This document shows, piece after piece, positions 32,766-42,621 of a stretch of DNA of 54,058 nucleotides; within the stretch, counting starts at the first letter, position 1; each line of letters begins with the position of its first letter. This DNA is from Corynebacterium sp. (lineage in GTDB: Bacteria; Actinomycetota; Actinomycetes; Mycobacteriales; Mycobacteriaceae): positions 1 to 54,058 of the forward strand of contig JAUMZY010000011.1 in the NCBI GenBank assembly GCA_030527885.1, given 5' to 3'. The position numbers and the translations under genes are program-made. Below the pieces are notes generated by a model. The model was not told the origin of the DNA. It did not search any database and saw only the letters and a program-made list of their open reading frames with translations.

Positions 32766-34751
32766 TTATAGTTGTTGGAAAACTAAAACGTTAAGCGCCT
32801 TCGCCGAGATCACCACTTCCGAACCAATTTCTAAACCAAGGTCGCGCACAGATTGCGCTGTGACCAAACACAACACTGATACCCCAGCGACCGTCACCAT
32901 CACGTTGGTGCTCACGCCGGAATTGTATTGCGCCTCAATGCTGCTGATGCGGCCGGGCCAATGATTCCGCGCCGACTCCACCGGAACTGCTGGAACAGCC
33001 GGAACTGCTGAAACACCGGAACTATCGGTACTACCAGCACGATCACCAGGCACCTGCAACGTCAGCGCCAGCGGTTCCACTACCGCCACCACGGGGTTGC
33101 CCATCTGCACCAACGCGCCATCATTGTTCACACCAGTGATAGTGATGGGCTCCGATCCCTGGGCTGCGGGCAGCTCCAGCACAACCATCTCCCGATCCAC
33201 ACTGCGCACCACACCGGGGAGGCGATTACGGCCGGTGAATTTGGCCACAAAGGCGTTCGGTGGGATTTGGAAGAGGGCGGTGGTGTCGGCGTGGGCGATG
33301 ACAGTGCCGCGTTTCAGCACCGCCACGCTTGTGCTTATCGACGCCACCTCCAGCGGGTCGTGACTGACCAGCACGGTGGTGCGGCCGTGGGCCGCAACCC
33401 GAAGTAAAGCTCTCCACCGCCAGGAGGCCTCGTTGTCGACGGCGGCGAGCGGCTCATCAAGTAGTAATACGGTGGGGCGGGCAGCCAACCCACGCACCAA
33501 CGCCACCTGAGCGGCCTGCCCACCAGATAGGGCATCGCACCGAACTCCCGCTAAATCCTGCAGGCCAGCGGCGGCTAGGAGCTCCGCCGTGGTGGTTTTG
33601 CTGCCGGTTACCATGGTCATGGTTTGGGCGACGGTGGCGAAAGGTGGCAGCCCAGGTTTTTGGGTGACCACCACGATACCGCGGCGGTGGGGTGCCAGAT
33701 TGCTGATGTCACGATCAGCAACCTGCACCCGGCCGCCACCAAGCCGGCCGCCAATTTGTCCCAGCAGCGTGGTTTTGCCGGAACCGTTTGGCCCCACCAG
33801 GGCAGTGACCTGGCCGGCAGGAAACTCAATGTCATTGATGCGCACCTTGGGGGCTGCCGCCTGCGGGGTGCAGAGTCTCTGCAACGCATCGGTGTCGAGG
33901 TCGGTGCTGACGCGGGCAACGGGCAGCGGGGTACGTCGAAAAGCAAAAATGCTCGTGAGCAGCAGGACGAACAAGGCCAACAGAATGAGAATGGCGGCCA
34001 AGTTATAGGCATCCACCGGGTTGGTTTCCCGTGCCAAGTAAATCCCAATGGGCATGGTGCGAGTGCGCCCCGGCAGCGACCCGGCGAAGGTTAATGTGGT
34101 GCCAAATTCCCCCAGGGACCGCACGAATGCCAAGCCTGTGCCAGTCACGATGGCGGGCCGCAAGGTGGGCAGCGTGATGCGCCACAGCACCTGCCAGGGG
34201 GATAGGCCAACGCCCGCGGCGGAGTCGAAAACCTCCCGGTCGATTTGCCGCAACGCTGCGTCAACGGTGATCACCACGAAGGGCAATGCGATGAATATGT
34301 GCGATACCACCACGCCGGAAAACGCGAAGGCGAATTTCCAATCCAGGGCGTTGAGCAGCGGCGCCGATAAGCCCCGCCGACCCAGCAATGCCGTGAGCGC
34401 CAAACCTGCCACCACCGGCGGCATTGCCAGCGGCAGGAGGATCAGCACCCGCGCGAGCTGTGCTCCCCGGCGCAACCGTTGCAACATGATGGCCATGGGC
34501 ACGCCCAAGAGCACCGTGATAATGGTGGCGTACAGGGCGGAATGCAGCGTGACATCCAGCAGCACCTGCACGGTGGGGTCGCTGAGGGTTGCGCCCAGGG
34601 TGCCCCACGATACGCGGGTTGCTAACGCCGCCAGTGGAAACAGGAGGAAGGCACACCCCAGTGCGGCCAGCACCATCAGCACCCCCGGTATATGCACCGG
34701 GCGTGCTAACGGCGGCTGGTCGGGTGGGAACCCATTAGTTGGCTGGCTCAA
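32766..34751 (-). CDS. modBC: Fused molybdate ABC transporter permease and ATPase (ModB-ModC)
   Basis: The 661-residue protein joins two subunits normally made separately. Residues 1-270 are the ModB permease with five or six helices and the EFGTTLTFAGSLPGRTRT coupling region. From about 300 follows the ModC ATPase with Walker A GPNGSGKTT, signature LSGGQAAQVALVRGLA and Walker B LLLDEPLAAVD. A C-terminal MOP/TOBE-like region (about 580-661) may sense molybdate. The nucleotide-binding domain is short. It takes molybdate delivered by ModA into the cell to feed Moco synthesis for NarG. Its start overlaps the modA end by 17 bases. Confidence 0.92.
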   Translation of the reverse strand: MSQPTNGFPPDQPPLARPVHIPGVLMVLAALGCAFLLFPLAALATRVSWGTLGATLSDPTVQVLLDVTLHSALYATIITVLLGVPMAIMLQRLRRGAQLARVLILLPLAMPPVVAGLALTALLGRRGLSAPLLNALDWKFAFAFSGVVVSHIFIALPFVVITVDAALRQIDREVFDSAAGVGLSPWQVLWRITLPTLRPAIVTGTGLAFVRSLGEFGTTLTFAGSLPGRTRTMPIGIYLARETNPVDAYNLAAILILLALFVLLLTSIFAFRRTPLPVARVSTDLDTDALQRLCTPQAAAPKVRINDIEFPAGQVTALVGPNGSGKTTLLGQIGGRLGGGRVQVADRDISNLAPHRRGIVVVTQKPGLPPFATVAQTMTMVTGSKTTTAELLAAAGLQDLAGVRCDALSGGQAAQVALVRGLAARPTVLLLDEPLAAVDNEASWRWRALLRVAAHGRTTVLVSHDPLEVASISTSVAVLKRGTVIAHADTTALFQIPPNAFVAKFTGRNRLPGVVRSVDREMVVLELPAAQGSEPITITGVNNDGALVQMGNPVVAVVEPLALTLQVPGDRAGSTDSSGVSAVPAVPAVPVESARNHWPGRISSIEAQYNSGVSTNVMVTVAGVSVLCLVTAQSVRDLGLEIGSEVVISAKALNVLVFQQL

Positions 34752-35601
34752 AGTCGTGGTTCTTCCAAATGTCAGCCGCCTTGGCAGACTTCAGCAATGC
34801 GATGAACTGCTTGGCGCCTTCCTGATTCTCGGAGGACTTCACCACCGCAGCCATTACCTTGTTGCGGTGCTTCTGGGCGTTAGGAATTTCGATGGCGGTC
34901 ACGGAATCGCTCGCCGCCTTCGCATCGGTGGTGTATACGAAACCAGCATCTGCTTCGCCAGAACTGACTTTGGCCAGCACCTTCGACACGGAGCTTTCGA
35001 GGGAGGCGGGTGTGACTTCCACCCGGTTTTCTTTGAGCACGCTATCGGCCACGCTGCCGCATGGCACCTTGGTGTCGCAGGTGACCACGGTGGCGGAATC
35101 CTTAGCTTTGACGAAGTCATCCCAGCTCTTGATGTTCTGGGGGTTGTCCTTCGACACCACCAGCACCAGGGAGTTGGTGGCTAGGGTTTCCGGGGCTTCT
35201 ACGGAGCCGGCATCTATGGCCTTCTGCATGTTGTTTTCATCTGCGGTGATGAGAACGTCAGCGGGTGCGCCGTCGCCGATTTGTTGCACTAAGGAGGGAG
35301 AACCATCATTATTGAACACCAGTTCGGTGTCGGCGGCTTCTGGTAGAGCCTGCAGCTCATCGTTGAGCACCCGGGTGGACGCTGCCGCAAACACATTGAG
35401 GGTTGTGGCAGTGATCTTCTGGGCTTCCTCCGCGCCAGCGGTGGAGCTGCCGCTGGTGAAATCACTCGTGGCTTCAGTCGAGGCGGATTTGCCGGCGGTG
35501 GTGGTCCTGGAACTGCTGGTGTTTGAATTGGATTGTGCACAGCCGGCCAGGAGGGCGGTGCAGGCGAGGGTTGCGGTTAGTGATGCAGCAGATTTCTTCA
35601 T
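34735..35601 (-). CDS. modA: Molybdate-binding lipoprotein ModA
   Basis: The 288-residue substrate-binding protein has a lipoprotein signal ending in LLAGC, followed by a Ser/Thr/Asn-rich linker. The ModA fold is seen in LNVFAAASTRVLNDEL, FNNDGSPSLVQQIGDGAPADVLI, TNSLVLVVSKDNP and the ASDSVTAIEIP segment. It binds molybdate outside the membrane and passes it to ModBC. ATG 35601 is chosen for the GAAGGAG six bases upstream rather than the upstream in-frame start at 35616. narI lies upstream on the same strand with a gap of about 94 bases. Confidence 0.93.
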   Translation of the reverse strand: MKKSAASLTATLACTALLAGCAQSNSNTSSSRTTTAGKSASTEATSDFTSGSSTAGAEEAQKITATTLNVFAAASTRVLNDELQALPEAADTELVFNNDGSPSLVQQIGDGAPADVLITADENNMQKAIDAGSVEAPETLATNSLVLVVSKDNPQNIKSWDDFVKAKDSATVVTCDTKVPCGSVADSVLKENRVEVTPASLESSVSKVLAKVSSGEADAGFVYTTDAKAASDSVTAIEIPNAQKHRNKVMAAVVKSSENQEGAKQFIALLKSAKAADIWKNHDFEPAN

Positions 35602-35695
35602 AAGATACTCCTTCAAGAGGTAGGAAATGCGATGCCAAAACCCTGTGTGAGCAGGAGATATGCTTCACCGGGTGGGAACTGATACTACAGACATA

Positions 35696-36475
35696 TCAAG
35701 CGCCAGACCAGCGTGCTTCGTCGTGCGGCTGCTTCTTATTGGTGCGCACCGGCTCCCACGCCACGTGCTGCCGCGCCGGCTGGGTGCGCAGATCCCGCGA
35801 CCGGTACACCACGTACGGGCGGGTGACATACCCTACCGGTGCCGAAAAAGCGTGCACCAGGCGAGTGAACGGCCAGACCGCCAACAAGGTAAAACCAGAA
35901 ATGATATGCAGCTTGAACTGCCATGGAACATCGGCCATCAACTCGGGCAGTGGGTTGAAGATGAATAATTGCCGCAGCCATGGGGAGATGGTTTCCCGAT
36001 AGTCGTAACCATGCGGGCCGCCGAAAATTTGGGTGGATACCGTGGCGATGAAGCCGGACAGAATCGCCGCAGACAGGAAAATGTACATGACCTTATCGGA
36101 CCTGGATGTGCTTAAAAACACAGTCCGGTTCATGATCCGCCGGTACAGTAATCCCGCTAACCCCAGGATGGCCATGACGCCGGCGATGGTGCCGGGAATC
36201 GTGGCCACCAAGTGGTACACATGATCGGTCAAACCGATGGCGCGGGTGAAGGATTTGGGGAACGCCAAGCCCATGACGTGCCCAACGATGACAAACAACA
36301 TGCCGTAGTGGAACAGTGGGGAGGATAGCCGCAGCAAGGTGGATTCATAAATCTGTGATGAGTGCGTGGTCCACCCGAATTGGTCGGTGCGCCACCGCCA
36401 GAACATGCCAATGGCGAAAGCGGCGACGGCAAACCACGGGTAGGCGACCCAGACGAAAGACTCTAATGTATTCAT
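35696..36475 (-). CDS. narI: Respiratory nitrate reductase gamma subunit, cytochrome b
   Basis: The 259-residue membrane protein has five helices and the histidines that ligate two b hemes: SPLFHYGMLFVIVGHVMG in helix two and QFKLHIISGFTLLAVWPFTRLVH in helix five. It takes electrons from menaquinol and passes them to NarH. The ATG at 36475 lies nine bases after the narJ stop, whose TAAGGA provides the ribosome binding site. It is the last gene of narKGHJI. Confidence 0.96.
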   Translation of the reverse strand: MNTLESFVWVAYPWFAVAAFAIGMFWRWRTDQFGWTTHSSQIYESTLLRLSSPLFHYGMLFVIVGHVMGLAFPKSFTRAIGLTDHVYHLVATIPGTIAGVMAILGLAGLLYRRIMNRTVFLSTSRSDKVMYIFLSAAILSGFIATVSTQIFGGPHGYDYRETISPWLRQLFIFNPLPELMADVPWQFKLHIISGFTLLAVWPFTRLVHAFSAPVGYVTRPYVVYRSRDLRTQPARQHVAWEPVRTNKKQPHDEARWSGA

Positions 36476-36484
36476 GGGGGATCC

Positions 36485-37180
36485 TTAGTAGCCAGGTTGG
36501 GAGGTGGGGAAGGGGAGCGGGGATTCGATTCCCACCACTTCAGCAGGTGGGCCGCTGCGGATTAATTCCAAAAAATTATCCCGAGTTGCATCATCAATGG
36601 GTGGTAAGGCCGTGCACACGGCCTCCACGATCACCGAATAAGGCGAATGTGTGTGCACCAAGGCGGTGCGCAACACTTCAATTCCATCGCGGTGAGCTGC
36701 AAGCATGCCGGTTGCCATGGCGTGCGATTTTTCATCCGCCAAGGCGGCGGCCTCCAGCACCACGCACATGTGATCCGGCAGCTCCTCCCGCTGCATGGTG
36801 AAGCTCATGGACTCCAGCGCCTCCTTAAACGCCCAAATGGCGGCGCCGCGCTGTCGGGTATCACCAACGGCGTAATACGTCAGAAAGAGCGAACAACGCC
36901 GACGCTGGTCAAAAGTCTCCACGTAATGTTCCTCCAGGCCGCGTTTGCCCTGCTGATAGGCAAACACGAAGAACGGTTGCAGCAGCTTTTCGACGGCGGG
37001 TGGCAGCAGATGCGTGTGATCATGCGCCACCTGAAGTTTGTAATCCCAATGCTCATCGGGATAATCCAACAACACGGCTGCCAGCATGAATAACGTGCGC
37101 CGCTGCGCCTCTGTCATGGCGACGGGGTGCGTGGGGGCGGGAATTACCCCAGTATGCGTACGATCACCAGGTTTACTCAT
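36485..37180 (-). CDS. narJ: Nitrate reductase assembly chaperone
   Basis: The 231-residue cytoplasmic chaperone has the NarJ/TorD-type helical core (LFMLAAVLLDYPDEHW, YVETFDQRRRCSLFLTYYAVGD, ELPDHMCVVLEAAAL). It assists insertion of Moco into NarG before membrane assembly and is not part of the final enzyme. The N-terminal 20 residues are an extension without a clear counterpart. Its ATG overlaps the narH stop (TAATG). Confidence 0.95.
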   Translation of the reverse strand: MSKPGDRTHTGVIPAPTHPVAMTEAQRRTLFMLAAVLLDYPDEHWDYKLQVAHDHTHLLPPAVEKLLQPFFVFAYQQGKRGLEEHYVETFDQRRRCSLFLTYYAVGDTRQRGAAIWAFKEALESMSFTMQREELPDHMCVVLEAAALADEKSHAMATGMLAAHRDGIEVLRTALVHTHSPYSVIVEAVCTALPPIDDATRDNFLELIRSGPPAEVVGIESPLPFPTSQPGY

Positions 37181-38805
37181 TAGGTATTTTCCTTTGTATC
37201 CTGGGAATTCCGCCGCGTGGGGAACATGGAATGCGGCACCTCACCGGGAGTCCACGACGCCAAGCTGATGGTGGCATTCCCATTGCTGCCGGCGCTGGAC
37301 CGGCAGGCCTCCGGCGCGCCCTCGCCCAACCCGTGGAATTGCGACACGGTGTTAGCCGGATTGATGCCATTGAACTCCGGCAGGGAAGCGATGCCGCGAG
37401 GTGTTTCCGGGGCGGCAGTGGGGATCACATACCGGTCGTCGTACTTGGCGATGGCCAAGAGGCGATGCATGCTCCGCATATCTTCCCCGGTCATTCCTAC
37501 CGCTTGGGCAATTTCTTCTTGTGGTTGATTGCCCAAGTTGATGTCCCGCATGTAGGAGCGCATGGCCGCCAGGCGGCGCAGCACCTTTTCCACCGGCACG
37601 GGGTCGCCGGCGGTGAACAAACCAGCCAGGTAGCCCAGTGGGATGCGCATGTTAGAAATCGCCGATAGGAGAATCTTATGGTCTTCGCCGTCGTTGCCGG
37701 TGCTGGTCACAGCCTCCACCACCGGGGAGAGCGGCGGGATGTACCACACCATGGGCAGGGTGCGGAACTCGGGGTGTAGCGGCACGGCCACTTCGTATTT
37801 GAAGATCAAATCCCAGATGGGGGAATTCTGGGCCGCATCAATCCACGAGTGAGGGATGTTCTCTGCAATGGCGGCCTCCACCACGCGGGGATCGTGCGGG
37901 TTGAGGATTAGGTCTTTTTGCGCCTGGAACAGGTCTTTCTCATCCCGGGTGGCGGCGGCGCTGGCGACCTTGTCGGCGTCGTAAAGCACCACACCCAGGT
38001 ACCGCAACCGGCCCACGCACGTTTCGGAACACACCGTTGGCTGGCCGACTTCCAGGCGCGGGTAGCACAACGTGCACTTTTCGGCTTTGCCAGTTTTGTG
38101 GTTGAAGTACACCTTCTTATACGGGCAGCCGGACACGCACATGCGCCAGCCGCGGCACCGATCTTGATCCACCAGCACGATGCCGTCTTCGGCCCGCTTG
38201 TACATTGCGCCCGACGGGCAGGAGGACACGCAGGTGGGGTTCAGGCAGTGCTCGCAAATTCGGGGCAGGTAGAACATGAAGGCATCTTCGATTTCCTTCT
38301 TGACTTCCATGTTCATGGTTTTGAGCACAGGGTCGTCATCCATGGTGGTGCCGGAACCACCCAGGTTGTCGTCCCAGTTGGAGGACCACGAGACCGTGTC
38401 AATCGGCTTGCCGCTCAGTTGGGAGACCGGGCGGGCCGTGGGCTGGGTTTTCTGCCCCGCCGGGGCCGACAGCAGCTTCTCGTACTCATAGGTCCACGGT
38501 TCGTAATAATCCTCAATGGTGGGCAACTTGGGGTTGTGGAAAATGGTGGCGAGTTTCTTCAACCGGCCGCCGGAACGCGGAATCAGCTTGCCCGACTTGG
38601 TGAGCTTCCAGCCGCCTTCCCACTTCTCTTGGTTCTCCCACCCGTAGGGATAGCCCACTCCAGGGCGGGTTTCCACGTTGTTGAACCAAATGTATTCAGT
38701 GCCTTCGCGGTTGGTCCAGGCCTGCTTACAGGTCACCGAACACGTATGACACCCAATGCACTTATCGAGGTTCATAATCATTGCGATTTGAGCCATGACT
38801 TTCAT
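37180..38805 (-). CDS. narH: Respiratory nitrate reductase beta subunit
   Basis: The 541-residue iron-sulfur subunit relays electrons from NarI to NarG. Four cysteine groups are visible: CIGCHTCSVTCKQAW from residue 16, CEHCLNPTCVSSCPSG, CRGWRMCVSGCPYKK where Trp replaces a Cys and marks the [3Fe-4S] centre, and CTLCYPRLEVGQPTVCSETC. Length is slightly greater than in E. coli. The C-terminal tail after the last helix-like segment is Ser/Gly-rich. The start overlaps the narG TAA. Confidence 0.96.
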   Translation of the reverse strand: MKVMAQIAMIMNLDKCIGCHTCSVTCKQAWTNREGTEYIWFNNVETRPGVGYPYGWENQEKWEGGWKLTKSGKLIPRSGGRLKKLATIFHNPKLPTIEDYYEPWTYEYEKLLSAPAGQKTQPTARPVSQLSGKPIDTVSWSSNWDDNLGGSGTTMDDDPVLKTMNMEVKKEIEDAFMFYLPRICEHCLNPTCVSSCPSGAMYKRAEDGIVLVDQDRCRGWRMCVSGCPYKKVYFNHKTGKAEKCTLCYPRLEVGQPTVCSETCVGRLRYLGVVLYDADKVASAAATRDEKDLFQAQKDLILNPHDPRVVEAAIAENIPHSWIDAAQNSPIWDLIFKYEVAVPLHPEFRTLPMVWYIPPLSPVVEAVTSTGNDGEDHKILLSAISNMRIPLGYLAGLFTAGDPVPVEKVLRRLAAMRSYMRDINLGNQPQEEIAQAVGMTGEDMRSMHRLLAIAKYDDRYVIPTAAPETPRGIASLPEFNGINPANTVSQFHGLGEGAPEACRSSAGSNGNATISLASWTPGEVPHSMFPTRRNSQDTKENT

Positions 38806-41800
38806 TAGTACTGAACCTCCTGGGAACGACGCCGAATGCGGGTGACCTCATCCCGGTTATTTCCGGTCGGGCCAATGTAATTGAAACCGTACGTAAGATG
38901 CCCATAACCACCAGCAACGTGAACGGGCTTAATCATGATGCGAGTCAAAGAATTGTGAATACCACCCCGACGCCCCGTGAACTCATTCAACGGCGTACCG
39001 GCGGTGCGCTCCTGCGCGTGATTCATAAACACCGTGCCCTCAGGAATGCGGTGGGACACGATGGCGCGGGCGGACACAATGCCGTTGCGGTTATAAGCCT
39101 CAATCCACTCGTTGTCCTGCACCCCAATCTTGGTGGCGTCTTTGTCGGACATCCAGATCACCTGCCCGCCGCGCGAAATGGACAACATGTGCAGGTTGTC
39201 GTAATATTGTGAATGAATGGACCATTTATTGTGCGTGGTCAAATACCGCACGGTGACTTCCGGGTTACCGTCGGCGCCTGTTAATGTGAGGCCCGGGCCG
39301 TGCTCCCCATTGACGTGGAAATGGTCAAGCGGCGGGCGGAACACCGGCAGCGATTCGCCATAATCCATGAACCAGTCGTGGTCCAGGTAATAATGCATCC
39401 GCCCGGACAAGGTATTGAACGGCCGGTTGTATTCAATATTGAGCGAAAACGCAGTATAACGGCGTCCGCCCTTCTTGATGCCCGTCCATTCCGGTGATGT
39501 GATGGCTTCGGCGGGGCGTTCCTTGATGGTGTCCCAGTTGATGCGCACGCCCTTGATGTCGTCGACAAGCTCCATGAGCTTTTCGTTGCCGGTGCGCGCC
39601 ACCTGGTTAGCAAAACCGTTGGTGGCAACCTCCCCGTTCGAAACCCCCGACATGTGCAAAATCATGTCGATGGCCTTGGTGGCGGTATCAAGATTCGGGC
39701 GCATGCCGGCGGATTTCGTCATGGACTCGCCGTTGATGAGGCGCAGCTCTTCCACTTGCTTTTCGACGTTAAACGGTGTGCCATGCACCCCGGTGCCCAA
39801 TTTGGCGGAGAGCGGACCTAAATGCAGCCACTTCTCAAACACTTTGGTGTAATCCCGCTCCACCGGGATGAGCTTCGCCATGGTTTTGCCTGGAATCAGG
39901 CCGGTTTCCTCCAAGTTGGGCACGATGCCGTTGGGCATGTTCAACTCGTCGGGGGAGTCGTGGCCCAAGGGGGCAGCCACCACGTCGGTTTGTGTTCCCA
40001 ACCAGGTTTCCGCCATGCGGGACAGCACTGCGGAGAGATCCCGGAACACCTCAAAGTCCGTGCGGGCCTCCCACGGCGGATCAATCGCCGCGTTGAAAGA
40101 ATGCAGGTAGGGGTGCATGTCGGTGGAAGACATGTCGTGCTTCTCGTACCAGGTGGCCGCCGGCAGCACAATATCCGAATTCAACGTGGTGGAAGTGTTT
40201 CGGAAGTCCGTGGTCATCATCAGATCCAACTTGCCTTCCGGAGCCTTGTCCCGCCACGTGATGCTTTCGGGACGTTCCCCCGGCTTGGTTTCCTCGGCGG
40301 TGGCATCGGAATCCACACCCAGCATGTGCCGCAGGAAAAACTCCGTGCCCTTCGCCGACGAACCCATGAGGTTGGTGCGCCAATTGAGCAGGATGCGGGG
40401 GAAATTCACCGGATTGTCGGGATCCTCGCACGCAAAGTGCAACCGGCCATCAGTGAGCTCGTTCACGATGTATTCCTGCACGGGCAGGCCGCGTTCCTTC
40501 GCCTCCTGGGTGATCATCAGGGGGTTGCGGTCGAATTGGGGGAAGCTGGGCATCCACCCGCGTTTCATGGCTTCCACCAGCGTATCCGCGGTGGTCTTAT
40601 TGCCCACGGTGCCGCGGCTGGCCAGGGGGCTGGCCATGCGGGCCGCCTTGGAATTGTCATATCGCCACTGGTCGGTGGTGAGGTAATAGAAGCCGGTGGA
40701 AATCATCTGCCGGGGCGGGCGACTCCAGTCAGTGGCGAACGCATATTGCGCCCAGCCGTTCATGGCCCGCAGCTTCTCCTGCCCCACGTAGTGAGCCCAG
40801 CCGCCACCGTTGACGCCCTGCGTGCCGCACATGCTGGTCAGCGCCAAGAACGTGCGATAAGTGGAATCCGCGTGGAAGTAGTGATTCACGCCCGCACCCA
40901 TGATGATCTGCGAACGCCCTTTCGAATCCACGGCATTTTGGGCAAACTCCGTGGCGATGCGGATGGCCTGCACCGCCGGCACACCCGTGAGCTCCTCCTG
41001 CCACGCCGGGGTACCCACCTCATCCGGATCGTAGAAATCATTTGGCCAACTACCAGGGAGGTTCAGCTCCTCCCGGTTCACACCATAGTGCGCCAACATC
41101 ACATCAAACACCGTGGTGACAATATGCCCGTCGTAATACATCACCGGCACGCCACGGTGCACAATGCCCGCCCCCACCGAGCCGGTCTTGTCATGCACAT
41201 TACCGGGCAAATCAAAACGGGGCAGTAACAGTTCTACGGATTCTTGGGAGCCAGCCTCCGCCACGGACATGACAGGATCCACATCATCCAGGTTGAGATT
41301 CCATTTCCCCTTACCCGCATCACCATACCGGTCTGCGAGCGTGCCACCCGGATCCACCACCGTGCCATCCGCCTGCATCACCAACAGTCGGTGCGTAGCA
41401 TTATCACTGGCTTTAAGCGTGGGGTCGGTGGTGTTCGCGGCAGTGAGAAACTTGCCGGGGGTGTACGTGCCATCGCCCCGATCGTCCAACGTGACGAGGA
41501 ACGGCGCATCCGTGAACCGCTTCATGTAATCCATGAAGTATGGTTCGGCGCAGCCCACATGGAATTTCTTCAGAATAACGTGCCCCATGGCCATGGCCAA
41601 CGCACCATCAGAACCCGGCGCCAGCCGGCACCATTCATCAGCGAACTTCGTGTTATCGGCGAAGTCCGGGGACACCACCACCACTTTCGTGCCGTTGTAG
41701 CGGGTTTCCGCCATGAAGTGGGCATCCGGGGTGCGGGTCACCGGAATGTTGGATCCCCACATAACCAGGTAGGAGGAATTAAACCAGTCGCCAGATTCTG

Positions 41801-42566
41801 GCACATCGGTTTGGTCGCCGAAGGTTTGCGGCGATGATGGGGGCAGGTCGGCGTACCAGTCATAGAAGGACAATGCGACGCCGCCGATGAGCTGGAGGAA
41901 CCGAGTCCCCGCACCGTAGGAAACCTGCGACATGGCGGGGATCACGGTGAAACCAGCGATGCGGTCCGGCCCGTATTGGCGCAGCGTATACACGTGGGCG
42001 GCGGCCGCCATTTCAATGGCCTCTTCGTAAGGAATCCGAATCAAACCACCCTTGCCCCGCTGCGACACATAAGCGTGTCGCTTCTCTGGGGTTTCGACGA
42101 TCTCACGCCAGGCTAGTACTGGATCCCCGAGGCGTTCTTTGGCTTCCCGGAACATATCCACGAGCACCCCCCGGGCGTAAGGGTAGCGAATCCGCGTGGG
42201 GGAGTAGGTGTACCACGAGAATGAAGCACCACGGGGACAACCGCGGGGTTCGTATTCCGGCATGTCGGGGCCGGTTGTCGGGTAGTCCACCGCCTGGGAT
42301 TCCCACGTGATAACGCCATCTTTGACGTACACCTTCCACGAACACGAACCGGTGCAATTCACCCCGTGGGTGGAACGAACGACCTTGTCAAAGGCCCATC
42401 GATCCCGGTAAAACACGTCGGCTTGGCGGCCGCCCTGCAGGAAAATCTGCTGGCCTTCCTTGCCGGTTTGCCCCTGCCGGACGAAGCTGCCGAGCCGAAA
42501 GAGCGGGTTGATGTGGTCCGAATGTGCGGCCGGATTGTCCGTGCGTGGTGAGTCAGTAGTGGTCAC
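38805..42566 (-). CDS. narG: Respiratory nitrate reductase alpha subunit
   Basis: The 1253-residue molybdo-bis-MGD enzyme reduces nitrate to nitrite on the cytoplasmic side. The N-terminal FS0 cluster ligands are in STHGVNCTGSCSWKVYV (His plus two Cys), with a later Cys in EPRGCPRGASFSWYTYSP. The molybdenum-ligating Asp lies in YDWYADLPPSSPQTFGDQTD. Length is as in other NarG. The start is GTG at 42566, preceded by AGAAAGG at about 10 bases. narK is 55 bases upstream and narH follows by overlap. Confidence 0.97.
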   Translation of the reverse strand: MTTTDSPRTDNPAAHSDHINPLFRLGSFVRQGQTGKEGQQIFLQGGRQADVFYRDRWAFDKVVRSTHGVNCTGSCSWKVYVKDGVITWESQAVDYPTTGPDMPEYEPRGCPRGASFSWYTYSPTRIRYPYARGVLVDMFREAKERLGDPVLAWREIVETPEKRHAYVSQRGKGGLIRIPYEEAIEMAAAAHVYTLRQYGPDRIAGFTVIPAMSQVSYGAGTRFLQLIGGVALSFYDWYADLPPSSPQTFGDQTDVPESGDWFNSSYLVMWGSNIPVTRTPDAHFMAETRYNGTKVVVVSPDFADNTKFADEWCRLAPGSDGALAMAMGHVILKKFHVGCAEPYFMDYMKRFTDAPFLVTLDDRGDGTYTPGKFLTAANTTDPTLKASDNATHRLLVMQADGTVVDPGGTLADRYGDAGKGKWNLNLDDVDPVMSVAEAGSQESVELLLPRFDLPGNVHDKTGSVGAGIVHRGVPVMYYDGHIVTTVFDVMLAHYGVNREELNLPGSWPNDFYDPDEVGTPAWQEELTGVPAVQAIRIATEFAQNAVDSKGRSQIIMGAGVNHYFHADSTYRTFLALTSMCGTQGVNGGGWAHYVGQEKLRAMNGWAQYAFATDWSRPPRQMISTGFYYLTTDQWRYDNSKAARMASPLASRGTVGNKTTADTLVEAMKRGWMPSFPQFDRNPLMITQEAKERGLPVQEYIVNELTDGRLHFACEDPDNPVNFPRILLNWRTNLMGSSAKGTEFFLRHMLGVDSDATAEETKPGERPESITWRDKAPEGKLDLMMTTDFRNTSTTLNSDIVLPAATWYEKHDMSSTDMHPYLHSFNAAIDPPWEARTDFEVFRDLSAVLSRMAETWLGTQTDVVAAPLGHDSPDELNMPNGIVPNLEETGLIPGKTMAKLIPVERDYTKVFEKWLHLGPLSAKLGTGVHGTPFNVEKQVEELRLINGESMTKSAGMRPNLDTATKAIDMILHMSGVSNGEVATNGFANQVARTGNEKLMELVDDIKGVRINWDTIKERPAEAITSPEWTGIKKGGRRYTAFSLNIEYNRPFNTLSGRMHYYLDHDWFMDYGESLPVFRPPLDHFHVNGEHGPGLTLTGADGNPEVTVRYLTTHNKWSIHSQYYDNLHMLSISRGGQVIWMSDKDATKIGVQDNEWIEAYNRNGIVSARAIVSHRIPEGTVFMNHAQERTAGTPLNEFTGRRGGIHNSLTRIMIKPVHVAGGYGHLTYGFNYIGPTGNNRDEVTRIRRRSQEVQY

Positions 42567-42621
42567 GTTACGGAAGCCTTTCTACGTTGTTGGGAGGTGA
42601 TGGCTGAATGGGCTGGAGCCA

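Noticed and set aside
34048-35184. 378-codon open frame on the plus strand across the modBC/modA junction
   Set aside because: Both genes on the other strand carry clear ABC-transporter motifs; this frame has none and lacks a ribosome binding site.
39822-41228. 468-codon open frame on the plus strand opposite narG
   Set aside because: It is the antisense of a clearly conserved narG, has no family resemblance and has a His/Arg/Gly-rich composition typical of shadow frames in GC-rich genes.
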